Shown here: positions 1 to 10,020 of the stretch, in pieces
How the letters are laid out: every line of letters starts with the position of its first letter
Numbering within the stretch: the first letter of the stretch is position 1
Origin: Dyadobacter sp. Leaf189
Lineage (GTDB): Bacteria; Bacteroidota; Bacteroidia; Cytophagales; Spirosomataceae
Length of the DNA stretch: 64,000 nt
Direction of reading: 5' to 3'
NCBI RefSeq assembly: GCF_001424405.1
Contig: NZ_LMPS01000001.1
Span: forward strand, 172,629 to 236,628
Notes under the pieces: model-generated
What the model was told of the DNA's origin: nothing
Databases searched by the model: none
The model's input: only the letters and a program-made list of their open reading frames with translations
Translations under genes and position numbers: made by a program

Positions 1-1137
1 CGGGTTGGGGGTACCACTTGCCGGGGCATCTTCTACCTTGAAGAGCACATCATAGGGTTCCATCCGGATGTGGTTGCAGGAAGTCTGCCAGGTAAACTGG
101 CCCACGACGGTGTTCTGCGAACCTTGCTGGGGGACAGTGAATGCAGCCAGGGCAGGCGGTACCAATGCACTCTGGTACACCCCTCCGGTGGAAGTAAGTG
201 TAAGCCTGTCACCATTCTTGTCAGTGGCCCTGATCTGCTGGTTGATGAAAGTACCTGCTTCCACACAGATGTCATTCAGCGGGTCCATTAACGGGCGGTC
301 ATTACGGGCGTCTTCGACCAAAATCTGCATATCCCGAACAATCTGGCCGATTAATATACCATCCCTCCATTCTTCCACGATAAAGGCGACATTATACTGT
401 CCCTTCAATGCAGGCGCATCCCAGACAAGGTCACCTGTGAGTTCATTGATGCTGAAATTAGCGGGTGAAGCACCTGCCTCAGTGCGGCCCGGCGCGCCGA
501 TTGCATTGGGGGCGGCGTACGGAATGTTGATTCCAACTCCACCGCCATTACTTTGCTGAGGAACGAAGAGTTTATACGCAAGACTATCGCCATCGGCATC
601 AAATGCATTGGGATTGTGAATGTAACGCTGTCCTACTGCCGCAAGATCAATCGGCGGGTTCAGTAAAACGGGAGTTTGGTTCGGGCCGAATTGCGAGTTG
701 ATTTCAAGTGTACTGTGGACAAAGAAGTTGAGCCTGTCGGTCTGCACTCCGTTGTTGAGGTTAACTGTATTTGCATTCCGGTTTTCCATCCTTACGGAAA
801 TCTCGTAGGTACTGGCGGCCGGAAATGTGTAAGTGGTGACGTACTCGTTGTAAGTGGTATTGTTGCCGATGTTCCTTATTGCGCTGGGTATGCGGTCAAC
901 GCGGCGCGGACCATCAGTTCCGAAGAAGAAATCAACATTGATAGCTGCGTCAGCGGCAGTCTTGCCAGGAGGCGAAACGTCGAAATAGGCAGACAGCTTA
1001 ATTTCGTAAGTCAGTCCTGATAACCTTTTCGCTGTTATTTCCCCCGCCCGGAAGTGGGTGGCTTTTACCTCGGAAACAGAAAACAGCAGAACGATAAAAC
1101 TGATTAATGATAGAAGGGAACGTAAAGTACGTGACAT
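1..1137 (-). CDS. Gliding-motility/T9SS-type surface protein, N-terminal part (runs off left edge)
   Basis: The reading frame opens with an ATG at 1137 and stays open through base 1, giving 379 residues with no stop, so the C-terminus lies outside the window. The first ~26 residues are a signal peptide (MSRTLRSLLSLISFIVLLFS then VSEVKA) and the mature part starts THFRAGEI, typical of large Cytophagales proteins that end in a gliding-motility-associated C-terminal domain. The middle contains cadherin-like or immunoglobulin-like repeats, with phrases such as NAFDADGDSLAYKL and RATDKNGDRLTLTS. A role as a secreted or surface-anchored type IX substrate is inferred from family resemblance; the sorting domain itself is not visible. 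It is transcribed away from sdhC. Confidence 0.8.
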   Translation of the reverse strand, partial: MSRTLRSLLSLISFIVLLFSVSEVKATHFRAGEITAKRLSGLTYEIKLSAYFDVSPPGKTAADAAINVDFFFGTDGPRRVDRIPSAIRNIGNNTTYNEYVTTYTFPAASTYEISVRMENRNANTVNLNNGVQTDRLNFFVHSTLEINSQFGPNQTPVLLNPPIDLAAVGQRYIHNPNAFDADGDSLAYKLFVPQQSNGGGVGINIPYAAPNAIGAPGRTEAGASPANFSINELTGDLVWDAPALKGQYNVAFIVEEWRDGILIGQIVRDMQILVEDARNDRPLMDPLNDICVEAGTFINQQIRATDKNGDRLTLTSTGGVYQSALVPPALAAFTVPQQGSQNTVVGQFTWQTSCNHIRMEPYDVLFKVEDAPASGTPNP

Positions 1138-1338
1138 ATAAGAATAGATAATAGTCTGACCTGAACTCTCAACGAAATTCTTGCTATAAAATGTGTACGG
1201 TATTATCAAACAAAAGTAGGTTTTTCGGTGTTCTAAGGCTGTTTCGAACACACTGATTAGCACTCGCTTGCCGGGATCAGAAATTTCTTAATAATGATTA
1301 TAAATAATACCCCATTCAGCAAAAATGGACAGGTTTTT

Positions 1339-1369
1339 TTGCCTGACGAGCGTTTGTGATATACCTTTG
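1339..1369 (+). promoter_or_regulatory. Bacteroidota-type promoter of the sdh operon
   Basis: TTG at 1339-1341 is followed after 20 bases by TACCTTTG at 1362-1369, an exact match to the Bacteroidota -7 consensus TAnnTTTG with near-consensus spacing. It lies 52 bases upstream of the chosen sdhC start. The rest of 1138-1421 shows nothing else that I can name. Confidence 0.65.
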
Positions 1370-1421
1370 AATGGTTCTAAATATACCTCATTTTTTTGCA
1401 CTAAAACCATTTGTGTTTCAT

Positions 1422-2093
1422 ATGTCGTGGTTTTCACAAACGTTAACGAGCTCGATCGGGAAAAAGCTTCTGATGGCTCTTACCGGTCTTTTTTTAATTG
1501 TCTTTCTGGTCATTCATGCCACCATCAATGCGATGATCTTCTATAATGATGGCGGAGAAACTTTCACTCACTGGGGTCATTTCATGGGTACTAACCCGAT
1601 CATCAGGACACTGGAAATCGGATTGGTTGCAGGTTTCCTGATCCACATTGCCGACGGCCTTATTTTATGGAAAAACAACAGAGAAGCACGTCCGATCGGG
1701 TATGCAGTCACTAATGCTTCTGCAAACAGTACCTGGTATTCCAGAAGTATGGGATTGCTGGGCACGTTGCTGCTGATCTTTCTTGTTATCCACACGGCGC
1801 ATTTCTGGATTCCCAACCGTTCCAACCAGTTTGCCACAGGCGAGGAGCTGAACTTGTATCAGATGATGCTGGATATATTTCAGAATGAGTGGGTTGTGTT
1901 GATTTATGTGTTGGGTTGTATCTCATTGTTCTGGCATTTGCTGCACGGATTCAAAAGCGCTTTCCAGACATTGGGAGCGAACCACGTGAAGTACAATGGT
2001 TTGATTTCATTTATAGGAACAGCTTTTTCGATCGTTGTGCCTCTTCTTTTTGCCTTGATGCCGATCGCGATGTATTTGGGTTGGGTCAAATAA
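1422..2093 (+). CDS. sdhC: Succinate dehydrogenase cytochrome b subunit
   Basis: This is a 223-residue membrane subunit of succinate:quinone oxidoreductase (complex II) of the Bacteroidota type, in which one five-helix polypeptide carries the b haems. The start was set at the ATG giving MSWFSQTLTSSIGKK, the usual N-terminus of the family; an upstream ATG at 1371 adds 17 residues and would lie within two bases of the -7 box. Helices and candidate haem-ligand histidines are visible (LVIHATINAM near residue 28, HIADGLILW, LVIHTAHFW, FWHLLHGF). It is first in sdhCAB, 59 bases before sdhA. The gap holds ACCGGT-AAT-ACCGGT, a small self-complementary element at 2099-2113. Confidence 0.93.
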   Translation: MSWFSQTLTSSIGKKLLMALTGLFLIVFLVIHATINAMIFYNDGGETFTHWGHFMGTNPIIRTLEIGLVAGFLIHIADGLILWKNNREARPIGYAVTNASANSTWYSRSMGLLGTLLLIFLVIHTAHFWIPNRSNQFATGEELNLYQMMLDIFQNEWVVLIYVLGCISLFWHLLHGFKSAFQTLGANHVKYNGLISFIGTAFSIVVPLLFALMPIAMYLGWVK

Positions 2094-2152
2094 ACGAGTA
2101 CCGGTAATACCGGTGATTCTTTCATTTCTAATTTCGATTAAATAAAATTTAT

Positions 2153-4141
2153 ATGGCGACTTCATCTCGTCTGGATGCCAAAATACCTCAGGGACCGCTC
2201 GAAACTAAATGGAGCAAATACCGTTCTTCGGTGCCGCTGGTAAATCCCGCGAATAAACGTAATCTTGAAATTATCGTTGTTGGTACCGGTCTGGCAGGCG
2301 CTTCTGCAGCTGCCACACTGGCTGAGCTTGGATATAAGGTAAAAGCTTTCTGCTTCCAGGATTCACCACGCCGTGCGCACTCCATTGCAGCGCAGGGAGG
2401 TATCAATGCTGCCAAAAACTATCAAAATGACGGGGACTCGGTTTACCGTCTTTTTTATGATACAATCAAAGGAGGTGACTACCGCGCAAGAGAAGGAAAT
2501 GTGCACCGCCTTGCCGAAGTTTCCGGTAGTATTATTGACCAGTGTGTAGCTGCCGGTGTGCCTTTTGCACGTGAGTACGGCGGTTTGCTTTCCAACCGTT
2601 CTTTCGGTGGAACGCAGGTTCAGAGAACATTTTATGCTGCCGGACAAACCGGTCAGCAGTTGTTGCTCGGCGCGTATTCAGGTCTGCAGCGTCAGGTTGG
2701 TATGGGTACAGTTAAAATGTACAACCGCCACGAAATGCTGGATATCGTAAATATTGACGGTAAATGCCGCGGTATCATTGCAAGAAACCTGGTTACAGGT
2801 GAGCTGGAAAGACATGCAGGTCACGCTGTATTGCTTTGCTCGGGAGGTTACGGTAACGTATTCTACCTTTCTACCAATGCAATGGGAAGTAACGTTACCG
2901 CCGCATGGAAAGCGCACAAACGCGGTGCATTCTTCGGAAACCCTTGCTTTACCCAAATTCACCCGACGTGTATCCCCGTATCTGGTGAGCACCAGTCTAA
3001 GCTGACGCTGATGTCTGAATCGCTGCGGAACGATGGACGGATCTGGGTACCAAAAGCTAAGAACGACAATCGTCCGGGTAATGAAATTCCGGAAGAAGAG
3101 CGTGATTACTATCTTGAAAGACGTTACCCTGCATTTGGTAACCTTGTTCCCCGTGACATTGCGTCGCGTGCGGCTAAGGAGCGTTGCGATGCAGGCTACG
3201 GAGTAGGAACTTCCAAGCTGGCCGTTTACCTCGATTTCGCTGCTGCGGTTGAGCGTTACGGTAAGGCAGAAGCAAATAAAAACAACATCCATAATGCATC
3301 CCATTCAGATATTATTGCCTGGGGTAAAGCGGTGGTGAAAGAAAAATATGGTAACCTGTTTGACATGTACAAGCAGATTACGGGTGAGGATCCTTACGAA
3401 GTTCCAATGCGTATTTACCCGGCTGTTCACTATACAATGGGCGGACTTTGGGTTGACTATAACCTGATGACAACCGTACCAGGGTTATATGCATTAGGTG
3501 AGGCCAACTTCTCTGACCACGGAGCAAACCGTCTCGGTGCTTCCGCTTTGATGCAGGGTTTAGCCGACGGATACTTTGTGATCCCTTACACCATCGGAGC
3601 GTATCTGGCTAATGAAATCAGAACAGGTAAAATCTCTACCGACCATGAAGCGTTTGTTCAAACGGAGAAAGAAGTGCGGGACAGAATTGAAAAACTGTTG
3701 AGCATTCAGGGTAATACATCTCCTGAATTATTCCACCGCCGGTTGGGTAAGATCATGTGGGATAAGTGTGGAATGGCGCGTAATGAAAAAGGGTTGAAGG
3801 AAGCAATCGTAGAAATACGTCAGCTGAGAGAAGAATTCTGGAGGGATGTAAAAGTAATGGGAACAGCTACCTACTTCAATCCGGAGCTTGATAAAGCCAA
3901 CCGCGTAGCCGACTTTATTGAATTAGGTGAGCTGATGTGTATTGATGCTTTGACCAGGAACGAATCTTGTGGCGGACACTTCCGTGAAGAGTTCCAGACC
4001 GAAGAAGGAGAAGCAATGCGCGACGATGATAATTATATGTTCGTGTCTGCGTGGGAGCACAAGGGAGTTGAGCAGTGGGAGCTTCACAAAGAGGAACTGA
4101 TTTACGAGAACATTAAGATTGCCCAGAGGAGTTACAAATAA
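2153..4141 (+). CDS. sdhA: Succinate dehydrogenase / fumarate reductase flavoprotein subunit
   Basis: The 662-residue catalytic subunit oxidises succinate to fumarate with covalently bound FAD. A dinucleotide-binding loop GTGLAG lies at about residues 44-49, and HSIAAQGG at 76-83 contains the histidine that normally carries [12 protein letters not shown] near 426 and [14 protein letters not shown] near 449 are the conserved dicarboxylate and FAD contacts. Length and sequence fit the Bacteroidota/epsilon-type SdhA/FrdA group. It sits between sdhC and sdhB and forms a membrane-bound complex on the cytoplasmic face. In an aerobic Cytophagales organism the succinate oxidation direction is likely (inference). 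Confidence 0.97.
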   Translation: MATSSRLDAKIPQGPLETKWSKYRSSVPLVNPANKRNLEIIVVGTGLAGASAAATLAELGYKVKAFCFQDSPRRAHSIAAQGGINAAKNYQNDGDSVYRLFYDTIKGGDYRAREGNVHRLAEVSGSIIDQCVAAGVPFAREYGGLLSNRSFGGTQVQRTFYAAGQTGQQLLLGAYSGLQRQVGMGTVKMYNRHEMLDIVNIDGKCRGIIARNLVTGELERHAGHAVLLCSGGYGNVFYLSTNAMGSNVTAAWKAHKRGAFFGNPCFTQIHPTCIPVSGEHQSKLTLMSESLRNDGRIWVPKAKNDNRPGNEIPEEERDYYLERRYPAFGNLVPRDIASRAAKERCDAGYGVGTSKLAVYLDFAAAVERYGKAEANKNNIHNASHSDIIAWGKAVVKEKYGNLFDMYKQITGEDPYEVPMRIYPAVHYTMGGLWVDYNLMTTVPGLYALGEANFSDHGANRLGASALMQGLADGYFVIPYTIGAYLANEIRTGKISTDHEAFVQTEKEVRDRIEKLLSIQGNTSPELFHRRLGKIMWDKCGMARNEKGLKEAIVEIRQLREEFWRDVKVMGTATYFNPELDKANRVADFIELGELMCIDALTRNESCGGHFREEFQTEEGEAMRDDDNYMFVSAWEHKGVEQWELHKEELIYENIKIAQRSYK

Positions 4142-4202
4142 TTAGTAAAGCCGGATATTGTCCGGGTGTACAATTTATCACAGCATAAAGAATAAGATAG
4201 AT

Positions 4203-4967
4203 ATGGAAGGAAATATGAGTTTGTCTCTGAAAGTCTGGAGACAAAGTAATAAAGATACAGCGGGCGGTTTTGAAGACTACAAGCTGGATAAAGTTTCCCC
4301 TGATATGTCATTCCTTGAAATGTTCGACGTGTTAAACGAACAACTCATTGAAGAAGGAAAAGAACCGGTTGCATTTGACCACGACTGCAGGGAAGGTATT
4401 TGCGGAGCTTGCTCAATGTTTATCAATGGACGACCGCACGGTCCGCTGAAAGGAGTTACAACCTGCCAGTTGCACATGCGTTCTTTCAACGATGGAGATA
4501 CGATCGTAGTAGAGCCATGGAGAGCGGCGGCATTCCCGGTTATCAAAGACCTGGTTGTGGATCGTGATGCATTTGACCGCGTGATTTCAGCAGGAGGTTT
4601 TATTTCTGTAAACACAGGAAATGCGCAGGATGCCAACAGTTTGCCAGTTCCGAAGGAAGCGGCTGACGAGGCATTTTCAGCGGCAGCCTGCATTGCATGC
4701 GGTGCTTGTGTAGCTGCTTGTAAAAATGCTTCTGCGATGTTGTTTGTATCTGCAAAGATCTCTCAGCTTGCATTGTTGCCACAAGGTCAGGCAGAGCGCA
4801 GTATCCGTGCTGAGAAAATGGTAGCGCAAATGGATGCGGAGGGTTTTGGAGCTTGTACCAATACAGGGGCATGTTCGGCTGAATGCCCGAAAGAAATTAG
4901 CATGGTGAACATTGCGCGTATGAACCGCGAATATATCGGCGCGAAGTTTTCTTCTTCGGCTGTCTAA
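4203..4967 (+). CDS. sdhB: Succinate dehydrogenase iron-sulfur subunit
   Basis: This subunit of about 254 residues passes electrons from SdhA-FAD to the membrane subunit through three clusters. The cysteine sets are visible: CREGICGAC (2Fe-2S, near 61-69), [11 protein letters not shown] (4Fe-4S, near 162-172) and [11 protein letters not shown] (3Fe-4S, near 217). Two ATGs are plausible: 4203 ([12 protein letters not shown]) and 4215 (MSLSLKVW), the latter preceded by GGAAGG. A longer frame needs TTG at 4158 and is unlikely. A CCGGA-TATTG-TCCGG hairpin at 4151-4165 lies in the sdhA-sdhB gap. The operon ends at a strong terminator 14 bases after the stop codon. Confidence 0.95.
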   Translation: MEGNMSLSLKVWRQSNKDTAGGFEDYKLDKVSPDMSFLEMFDVLNEQLIEEGKEPVAFDHDCREGICGACSMFINGRPHGPLKGVTTCQLHMRSFNDGDTIVVEPWRAAAFPVIKDLVVDRDAFDRVISAGGFISVNTGNAQDANSLPVPKEAADEAFSAAACIACGACVAACKNASAMLFVSAKISQLALLPQGQAERSIRAEKMVAQMDAEGFGACTNTGACSAECPKEISMVNIARMNREYIGAKFSSSAV

Positions 4968-4980
4968 TAGATTTAATAAG

Positions 4981-5026
4981 CAACAAAAAAGGTGTCGGTT
5001 CCATTGAACCGACACCTTTTTTGTTG
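4981..5026. terminator. Bidirectional intrinsic terminator between sdhB and the OmpH-like gene
   Basis: A perfect 21-bp inverted repeat, with arms at 4981-5001 and 5006-5026 and a CATT loop, has an A-tract in one arm and a T-tract in the other. It can therefore terminate both the rightward sdh operon and the leftward ompH-like gene. Confidence 0.9.
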
Positions 5027-5039
5027 GTAACCTGCCAGC

Positions 5040-5660
5040 TTATTTCTTGGTAGAATCTGCTGCTGCCGGTTTGCCTGATGATTTATATTCTTTGTTCAAG
5101 CCGTCCAGAATTTTCTGCGTAACATCCAGCGAAGGATTTGCAAAAAGGATTCCGCCTCCAAGTGAGTAACCAAGGACGTACTCAAAACCATTTTCCTTAT
5201 TATATTTCTCAATGTAAGAGCGGATGTTTTTATAAAGCTCTTCATTTTTCTTAGCTTCTTCCTGGCCCAATGCTTGTGCCGACTGATCGCGGTACGCCAT
5301 TAAATCCTGCTGTTTTTTCATCAGCTGCGCCTCAGTGGATCTTGCTTGCTCGGGTGTCATAGTCTGCGCTTTTTGCTGAAAGAATGCAACTTCATTCTGC
5401 AGAGAGCGACCTTTGGTATTCAATTCGTTTTCCAGCTGGAAGTTCTTGTTTTCAAGTTCCTTTCTTGTGTCTTTGAAGAACTCGTAATTTTTCAAAAGAG
5501 AATCTACCTGAACATAAACTGTCTTGCGGCCTGCCACTACATTACCGTCTGCTGCTACGCCGGCATCGCCCGACGATTTACTTGAAAAGTGAAGGAAGAA
5601 AAGTACGGCTACAGCCAATGAAAGCACAATGTTCCAGATCAACGAAGTATTATTGTTCAC
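5040..5660 (-). CDS. OmpH/Skp family periplasmic chaperone-like protein
   Basis: The 206-residue protein has a hydrophobic N-terminal segment (about residues 8-24) followed by a long charged helical region, roughly 65-160, rich in E, K and Q and typical of the tentacle-like coiled coils of OmpH/Skp. The conserved C-terminal stretch YVLGYSLGGGILFANPSLDVTQ fits the Bacteroidota branch. The family acts as a periplasmic holdase for outer membrane proteins. Whether the N-terminal segment is cleaved or stays as an anchor cannot be decided. It is monocistronic, with its own promoter upstream and a terminator shared with sdhB. Confidence 0.85.
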   Translation of the reverse strand: MNNNTSLIWNIVLSLAVAVLFFLHFSSKSSGDAGVAADGNVVAGRKTVYVQVDSLLKNYEFFKDTRKELENKNFQLENELNTKGRSLQNEVAFFQQKAQTMTPEQARSTEAQLMKKQQDLMAYRDQSAQALGQEEAKKNEELYKNIRSYIEKYNKENGFEYVLGYSLGGGILFANPSLDVTQKILDGLNKEYKSSGKPAAADSTKK

Positions 5661-5692
5661 GTCTTTAAGGTTTAATTTTTTTGCATGAGCCG

Positions 5693-5721
5693 CAAAGATA
5701 AGGATTTGTGTTTAAGTACAA
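5693..5721 (-). promoter_or_regulatory. Promoter of the OmpH-like gene
   Basis: On the minus strand TTG (5721-5719), 18 bases and TATCTTTG (5700-5693) fit the Bacteroidota -33/-7 pattern, 33 bases upstream of the start codon. Confidence 0.55.
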
Positions 5722-5761
5722 TGAATCTTATAGAACCTTAAAAAGGCATTTTTGCAGTGGC

Positions 5762-6109
5762 TTAACTTTCTGCATTCCGCACGAAAATGTCGCGGATCAG
5801 GAATCCCGATAACCCTCCGAATCCGCCCACAAGTCCACCGATTATGCCGCTCACAAGCAGTAGTAAAAGGCCGTCAGGCAGGAAAAATATCTGCGCAATC
5901 CGGTCTGAAATCGCGCCGTTTGATATCAGGTGAAAATAGTAGCCGTAACCCAGCCACAACACGCAAATTGCCAGAAAGCTGATCCAAAATGATTTGAAAG
6001 CCGCTGTGGGCCACCACAGGTGAACTACAAACGGGACAATGGCGACTACCCACCAGGGAGCGAAGAATTGCAGTATGGCCGTGATGATCAGAATGACGAG
6101 GAAGTTCAT
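5762..6109 (-). CDS. Small multi-helix membrane protein of unknown function
   Basis: I do not recognise a characterised family. The 115-residue product has about four hydrophobic segments (near residues 2-18, 22-36, 42-60 and 78-103), a glycine-rich last helix (GIIGGLVGGFGG) and a charged C-terminus (IRDIFVRNAES). It begins two bases after the stop codon of the penicillin acylase gene and is probably translated from the same mRNA. A role linked to the acylase is possible only by position. Confidence 0.7.
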   Translation of the reverse strand: MNFLVILIITAILQFFAPWWVVAIVPFVVHLWWPTAAFKSFWISFLAICVLWLGYGYYFHLISNGAISDRIAQIFFLPDGLLLLLVSGIIGGLVGGFGGLSGFLIRDIFVRNAES

Positions 6110-6111
6110 CT

Positions 6112-8550
6112 TTATTTCTTTTGAAGGGTGATCCGGGCTGTAAGGCGGGAATGTTGCTGGTCGGGTGCATTGAGGAAGAGCAGTTCATTCAATTCCCCCT
6201 TCTCCCATTTACCAAGCATATTAAGGTAATATGGGCTACCCGGATTTCCGGATTGTCCGCCTGGATAGATACCGTAGGCGCGCGGCGTCGGCCCGAGCTC
6301 GACGACCATTCTCCATGAAGGTCCATTCCGTTTTGTGATCGCATTGACGATACTACTGCCGCCTCCGGTCGTAATGGGAGGTGCATTAAAGGATTTCAGG
6401 CTTCTGCTCAAATGCCGGATTTCGGTACCTTTTACTTTCGACCACTGCCAGGTAGGGCTCATGGTTCCGTGTCGCGCTTTCAGGCTGTCAAGCGTAGCTT
6501 TAAAGCTGCCGTAAACAATGTCCGGCATTGTCTCTTTATTAGAAGTAGTAATGTTATCAAACCATTTTTCTTCCGTTTGTTTCAAAAGCAAATACAACGT
6601 CCGGTCCCGGCTTGGCAGCTCAGATCCGAATTCATCGCTCCATATCGCATTTCGTAATGCAGGTATCCATTCTTCGAATATGGAAGCAGCAACCGAGTTT
6701 GGTGCATTCTGGTAGTTCCAATTGGCTAAAATGATCTTGGCCGCTTTTTCAGACGGAGATAATGCCGTTGTGGATAGTACTTCCAGAAGTTTGGGCAAAA
6801 TGGTTCTGGCGAGGACACTGAAATTGTCGTTTTGCAAAGCACGGAGGCTGTCTGCATTCGCCTGTGTCATAGCCTGCAAGCGTTCGTTGATTCGGATCGC
6901 GCGTTCGGAAGGTGCGAAAACCCAGTTGATATAATAAGGATAAGTCGTGTCTGTACTCGATTGATTGGCACTGCTCACAAATCCTCTCTCAGGATTTTTG
7001 ACGTAAGGGTTCTGTTCAGCCGGAATCCATCCCTGCCAGTCGTTCCGGTGATCGGTACCATCGAGAATGAATTTACCTTGCTCCTTGTATTTAACAGGCA
7101 TCTTTCCATTCACGGTAATGGCGATGTTCTTGCTGTTGTCCGCGAAAACGAAATTCTGCGCGGGCCCCACGTATCTGGTTAATGCACTTCGGTAATCGTC
7201 ATAATTCTTTGCCTTATTCAGCTGGTAAAATGTCATGAAGCTGTTGCCAGGCTCGTGCCCGATCCAGCGGATCGCCAGGTCGGGCTGCTTCGAAGTATTG
7301 TCCATTTCGGTAACCGGCCCGTGGTGGGTGTAAACCACCTCTTCTGTCACAGGTGATTTTTCACCTTTGATATAAACCACTTCTTTCCTGATGCGGGTGT
7401 TTTTCCATTGGTTTTCATGCCAATATTGCTTCCTGCTGCTGTCTTTGAATTTGATTTTGTATAAATCATAAACGTCAGCGTCCACATTGGTAACTCCCCA
7501 GGCTACATTTTGATTGAAGCCGATAATAACACTGGGGATACCTGGCAAAGAAACGCCATACACATTCATCTCGGGCGTATGCAGCTGTACCTGGTACCAG
7601 ATCGAGGGGAGTGTGAGTTCCAGGTGCGGATCATTGGCCAGGATCGGGTAGCCGGTAATGGATTTCTCAGCGCTGACCGCCCAGTTATTGCTTCCGATCC
7701 CTTCTACTTTTTCAAACCTTTTCGCTGGTAAACTAAGTTTTTGAGTTAGGTGCGATCCGGAATTAACACTGTCGGTTGAAGTCAGTTTTTCAGGAATGGC
7801 AATTGGTTTAAAATCCCATTTTGTGCCTGACGGAATAATGGGGCTTTCCTGCAATAGCGGATAATCGGGGAAAACCTGATCGATTACCTGTTTACCATAT
7901 TTTTGAAGCAACTCTGTCATACCTGTCTCATTCGAGCGCCCGGCAAGGGTGAGCGTCATTTGTTCGAGCATGTACATGGTATTAATCGGCTTCCAAGGCT
8001 CGGGTTTGTAGCCCAGCAGCTTGAATTCGATAGGATAATCTTTGGGCGCAAGCTGCCTGATGTACGCATTTACTCCGGCAGTGTAGCCCAGCAACGCGGT
8101 GCGCGACTGCGGTTCGCTCATGGCCATTTTGAAGTTTGCCTCAGCTCCATAGCCCATTCCGAGCCGGCGGCTCTGCAGATCCATTTCAAGCGTTACCTTG
8201 CCGAGTATCTCCGACAGCCTGCCCGAAGCAGCACGAATTTGCAAGTCCATTTGCCACAACCGGTCTCTGGCTGTGATATAGCCTTGGGCGTAGAACAGGT
8301 CGAAATCGTTTCTTGCAAAAATGTGCGGCACGCCGGTGTCGTCAAAGCGGATGATCACTTCGCTTTGCAGACTATCGAGTTTAAGTACCAATTCAGTGTC
8401 TGAACCCGAGGCATCTTCACCATTTTGGCTGAATCCCGTGAATGGGCTCAGGAATGGTCCCAGTGCAGGAGCAGGTCCGAGGGGTTTGTCGAGAAAATAA
8501 ATCAGGGCTATGGCAATGGCCAAAGAAACAATCGCTTTAACAATCTTCAT
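6112..8550 (-). CDS. Penicillin acylase family N-terminal nucleophile amidohydrolase
   Basis: The 812-residue precursor has a hydrophobic signal or anchor at residues 5-20, an alpha-chain region, then EGIGSNNWAVS at about 283-293. Ser287 follows Gly286 and is the expected autocleavage site and catalytic nucleophile of the family, which matures into alpha and beta chains in the periplasm. Later motifs such as NDPHLELTLPSIWY and GVTNVDADVYDLY are also typical. Members hydrolyse amide bonds of acylated amines, including beta-lactams and N-acyl homoserine lactones; the substrate here cannot be told from sequence. It follows cutC by 37 bases and is closely followed by a small membrane protein gene. 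Confidence 0.92.
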   Translation of the reverse strand: MKIVKAIVSLAIAIALIYFLDKPLGPAPALGPFLSPFTGFSQNGEDASGSDTELVLKLDSLQSEVIIRFDDTGVPHIFARNDFDLFYAQGYITARDRLWQMDLQIRAASGRLSEILGKVTLEMDLQSRRLGMGYGAEANFKMAMSEPQSRTALLGYTAGVNAYIRQLAPKDYPIEFKLLGYKPEPWKPINTMYMLEQMTLTLAGRSNETGMTELLQKYGKQVIDQVFPDYPLLQESPIIPSGTKWDFKPIAIPEKLTSTDSVNSGSHLTQKLSLPAKRFEKVEGIGSNNWAVSAEKSITGYPILANDPHLELTLPSIWYQVQLHTPEMNVYGVSLPGIPSVIIGFNQNVAWGVTNVDADVYDLYKIKFKDSSRKQYWHENQWKNTRIRKEVVYIKGEKSPVTEEVVYTHHGPVTEMDNTSKQPDLAIRWIGHEPGNSFMTFYQLNKAKNYDDYRSALTRYVGPAQNFVFADNSKNIAITVNGKMPVKYKEQGKFILDGTDHRNDWQGWIPAEQNPYVKNPERGFVSSANQSSTDTTYPYYINWVFAPSERAIRINERLQAMTQANADSLRALQNDNFSVLARTILPKLLEVLSTTALSPSEKAAKIILANWNYQNAPNSVAASIFEEWIPALRNAIWSDEFGSELPSRDRTLYLLLKQTEEKWFDNITTSNKETMPDIVYGSFKATLDSLKARHGTMSPTWQWSKVKGTEIRHLSRSLKSFNAPPITTGGGSSIVNAITKRNGPSWRMVVELGPTPRAYGIYPGGQSGNPGSPYYLNMLGKWEKGELNELLFLNAPDQQHSRLTARITLQKK

Positions 8551-8587
8551 AGAGAGGGGACACTTTTGCAGAAAAAGGTCTTTTTGA

Positions 8588-9316
8588 CTACGAAACTACT
8601 TGAACCATAGCTTCTATCACTTCAAGCTTACTATAAAGCACCGAACGTTCATCAGGAATTTCACCCGCCATTGAAACGGCTGCCGGGAAGTATTTCTGTC
8701 TGGCCGGACGGAATGCTTTTGCGGTAAGGTGCAGGGAATGTACGCCGGCTGCGGCCAGCTCAGCGGCATTTTCAGGATTTACTCCGCCTCCGGCCATAAT
8801 CTCGATTTTGCCGTTTGCTTCCTTTGCAAGTGCTGCTAGCAGGTCAATCCCCTGAATGGCGCTGGCTTTCTGACCTGAGGTCAGGATTCTTTCAGCGCCG
8901 GTTTCTATTACCGCCTTTAATGCTTTGTGCGGATCAGGTGTGAGGTCAAATGCACGGTGGAATGTTACTTTCATTGGAGCGGCATAGTCCACCAGCGCTT
9001 TCGTACGTTGCACATCAACTTGCCCCTCTGCATTAAGTATCCCAAGCACAACGCCATTTGCGCCCAGCTTTTTAGCTACATCAATGTCTTTTTTCATGAT
9101 TTCTTCTTCAAAAAAATCATAGACAAAGTCACCACCGCGTGGCCGGATCATTACATAAAGAGGGATTTCTATATACTGTTTGACGATTTCAATCAGACCG
9201 GCGCTGGGGGTAGTTCCGCCTTCACCCAGCCCGCCGCAAAGCTCAATGCGGCCAGCACCTCCGGCTTGTGCGTTAATGCAGGATTCAAGAGAGTACGCGC
9301 AAACTTCGATAGTCAT
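8588..9316 (-). CDS. cutC: CutC family copper homeostasis protein
   Basis: The 242-residue TIM-barrel protein opens with MTIEVCAYSLESCINAQ and carries the conserved GRIELCGGLGEGGTTPS (about 22-38), MIRPRGGDF and FHRAFD stretches of CutC. CutC was named for copper tolerance in Escherichia coli, but its biochemical role remains uncertain. It is the first gene of a probable leftward transcription unit with the acylase and the small membrane protein. The 298-base gap on its upstream side is shared with the divergent DUF2795 gene, and no copper operator could be recognised. Confidence 0.92.
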   Translation of the reverse strand: MTIEVCAYSLESCINAQAGGAGRIELCGGLGEGGTTPSAGLIEIVKQYIEIPLYVMIRPRGGDFVYDFFEEEIMKKDIDVAKKLGANGVVLGILNAEGQVDVQRTKALVDYAAPMKVTFHRAFDLTPDPHKALKAVIETGAERILTSGQKASAIQGIDLLAALAKEANGKIEIMAGGGVNPENAAELAAAGVHSLHLTAKAFRPARQKYFPAAVSMAGEIPDERSVLYSKLEVIEAMVQVVS

Positions 9317-9569
9317 AATAATGGTATTTAAGGAACGAAACAGGGAATTTACAAAAAGGTTTGAGGCGACGGACGGCTGTTGAAAGAAATGATTGGAACA
9401 GGTAGAAATTAAGGTTCGTCTGGAAGATTTGTCACCGTATTTTCAATAAAGTGATATCTGTAATAACTTGATAAACAGGTGGTTGCTTGGTTGTGGGAAA
9501 TATTATTTTTAACCAGGCAATTATTTTTGCTTTTTTTCGCTTTAAGCTTTTAAAAGATGTCAAATTTTT

Positions 9570-9577
9570 TACTTTTG
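9570..9577 (+). promoter_or_regulatory. -7 promoter element of the DUF2795 gene
   Basis: TACTTTTG matches TAnnTTTG 38 bases upstream of the start codon. No clear TTG lies at the expected -33 position. Apart from this, the 9317-9614 gap is A/T-rich and shows nothing else I can name. Confidence 0.4.
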
Positions 9578-9614
9578 CAAAAAAGTAAAGTAACCATTAA
9601 TAGGCGAAAATATT

Positions 9615-9836
9615 ATGTACTGGACTCTCGAACTTGCATCGTACCTTGAAGATGCTCCCTGGCCAGCTACCAAAGACGAGCTAATTGACTTTGCAATCAG
9701 AACAGGCGCTCCGTTAGAGGTAGTTGAAAACCTACAGGAGCTTGAAGACGATGGTCAACCCTATGAAAGCATTGAGGAAATTTGGCCTGATTATCCGACA
9801 AAAGACGATTTCTTTTTTAACGAAGATGAATATTGA
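9615..9836 (+). CDS. DUF2795-family small acidic protein
   Basis: This 73-residue protein is highly acidic at its C-terminus (DDFFFNEDEY) and is conserved across Cytophagales and related Bacteroidota, where it carries a DUF2795-type fold annotation. The sequence MYWTLELASYLEDAPWPATK is distinctive. No function is established. It is a single gene with its own -7 box upstream and an intrinsic terminator directly downstream, consistent with abundant separate expression (inference). Confidence 0.85.
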   Translation: MYWTLELASYLEDAPWPATKDELIDFAIRTGAPLEVVENLQELEDDGQPYESIEEIWPDYPTKDDFFFNEDEY

Positions 9837-9842
9837 TAAGAG

Positions 9843-9867
9843 ACGACACTGAAAGGTGTCGTTTTTT
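9843..9867 (+). terminator. Intrinsic terminator after the DUF2795 gene
   Basis: ACGACAC (9843-9849) pairs with GTGTCGT (9856-9862) around a TGAAAG loop and is followed by a T-run to 9867. Confidence 0.75.
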
Positions 9868-10020
9868 GTTTTATAAGGGTTCAGATTTTCGTGAAACTCG
9901 CTCCTGAATATTTTTTAAATCTGGCAAAACGAATGTATATTGTTAGCGTTAAGAAAGGAAAGACGAGGATATAACCGAAGGTGAGTTTGTCATAATTCAG
10001 ATATCTATCCATTCTAACTA

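Noticed and set aside
2678..3304. 208-residue open frame antisense to sdhA
   Set aside because: It lies wholly within the strongly supported sdhA gene and has no recognisable domain; it reflects codon bias in the sense gene.
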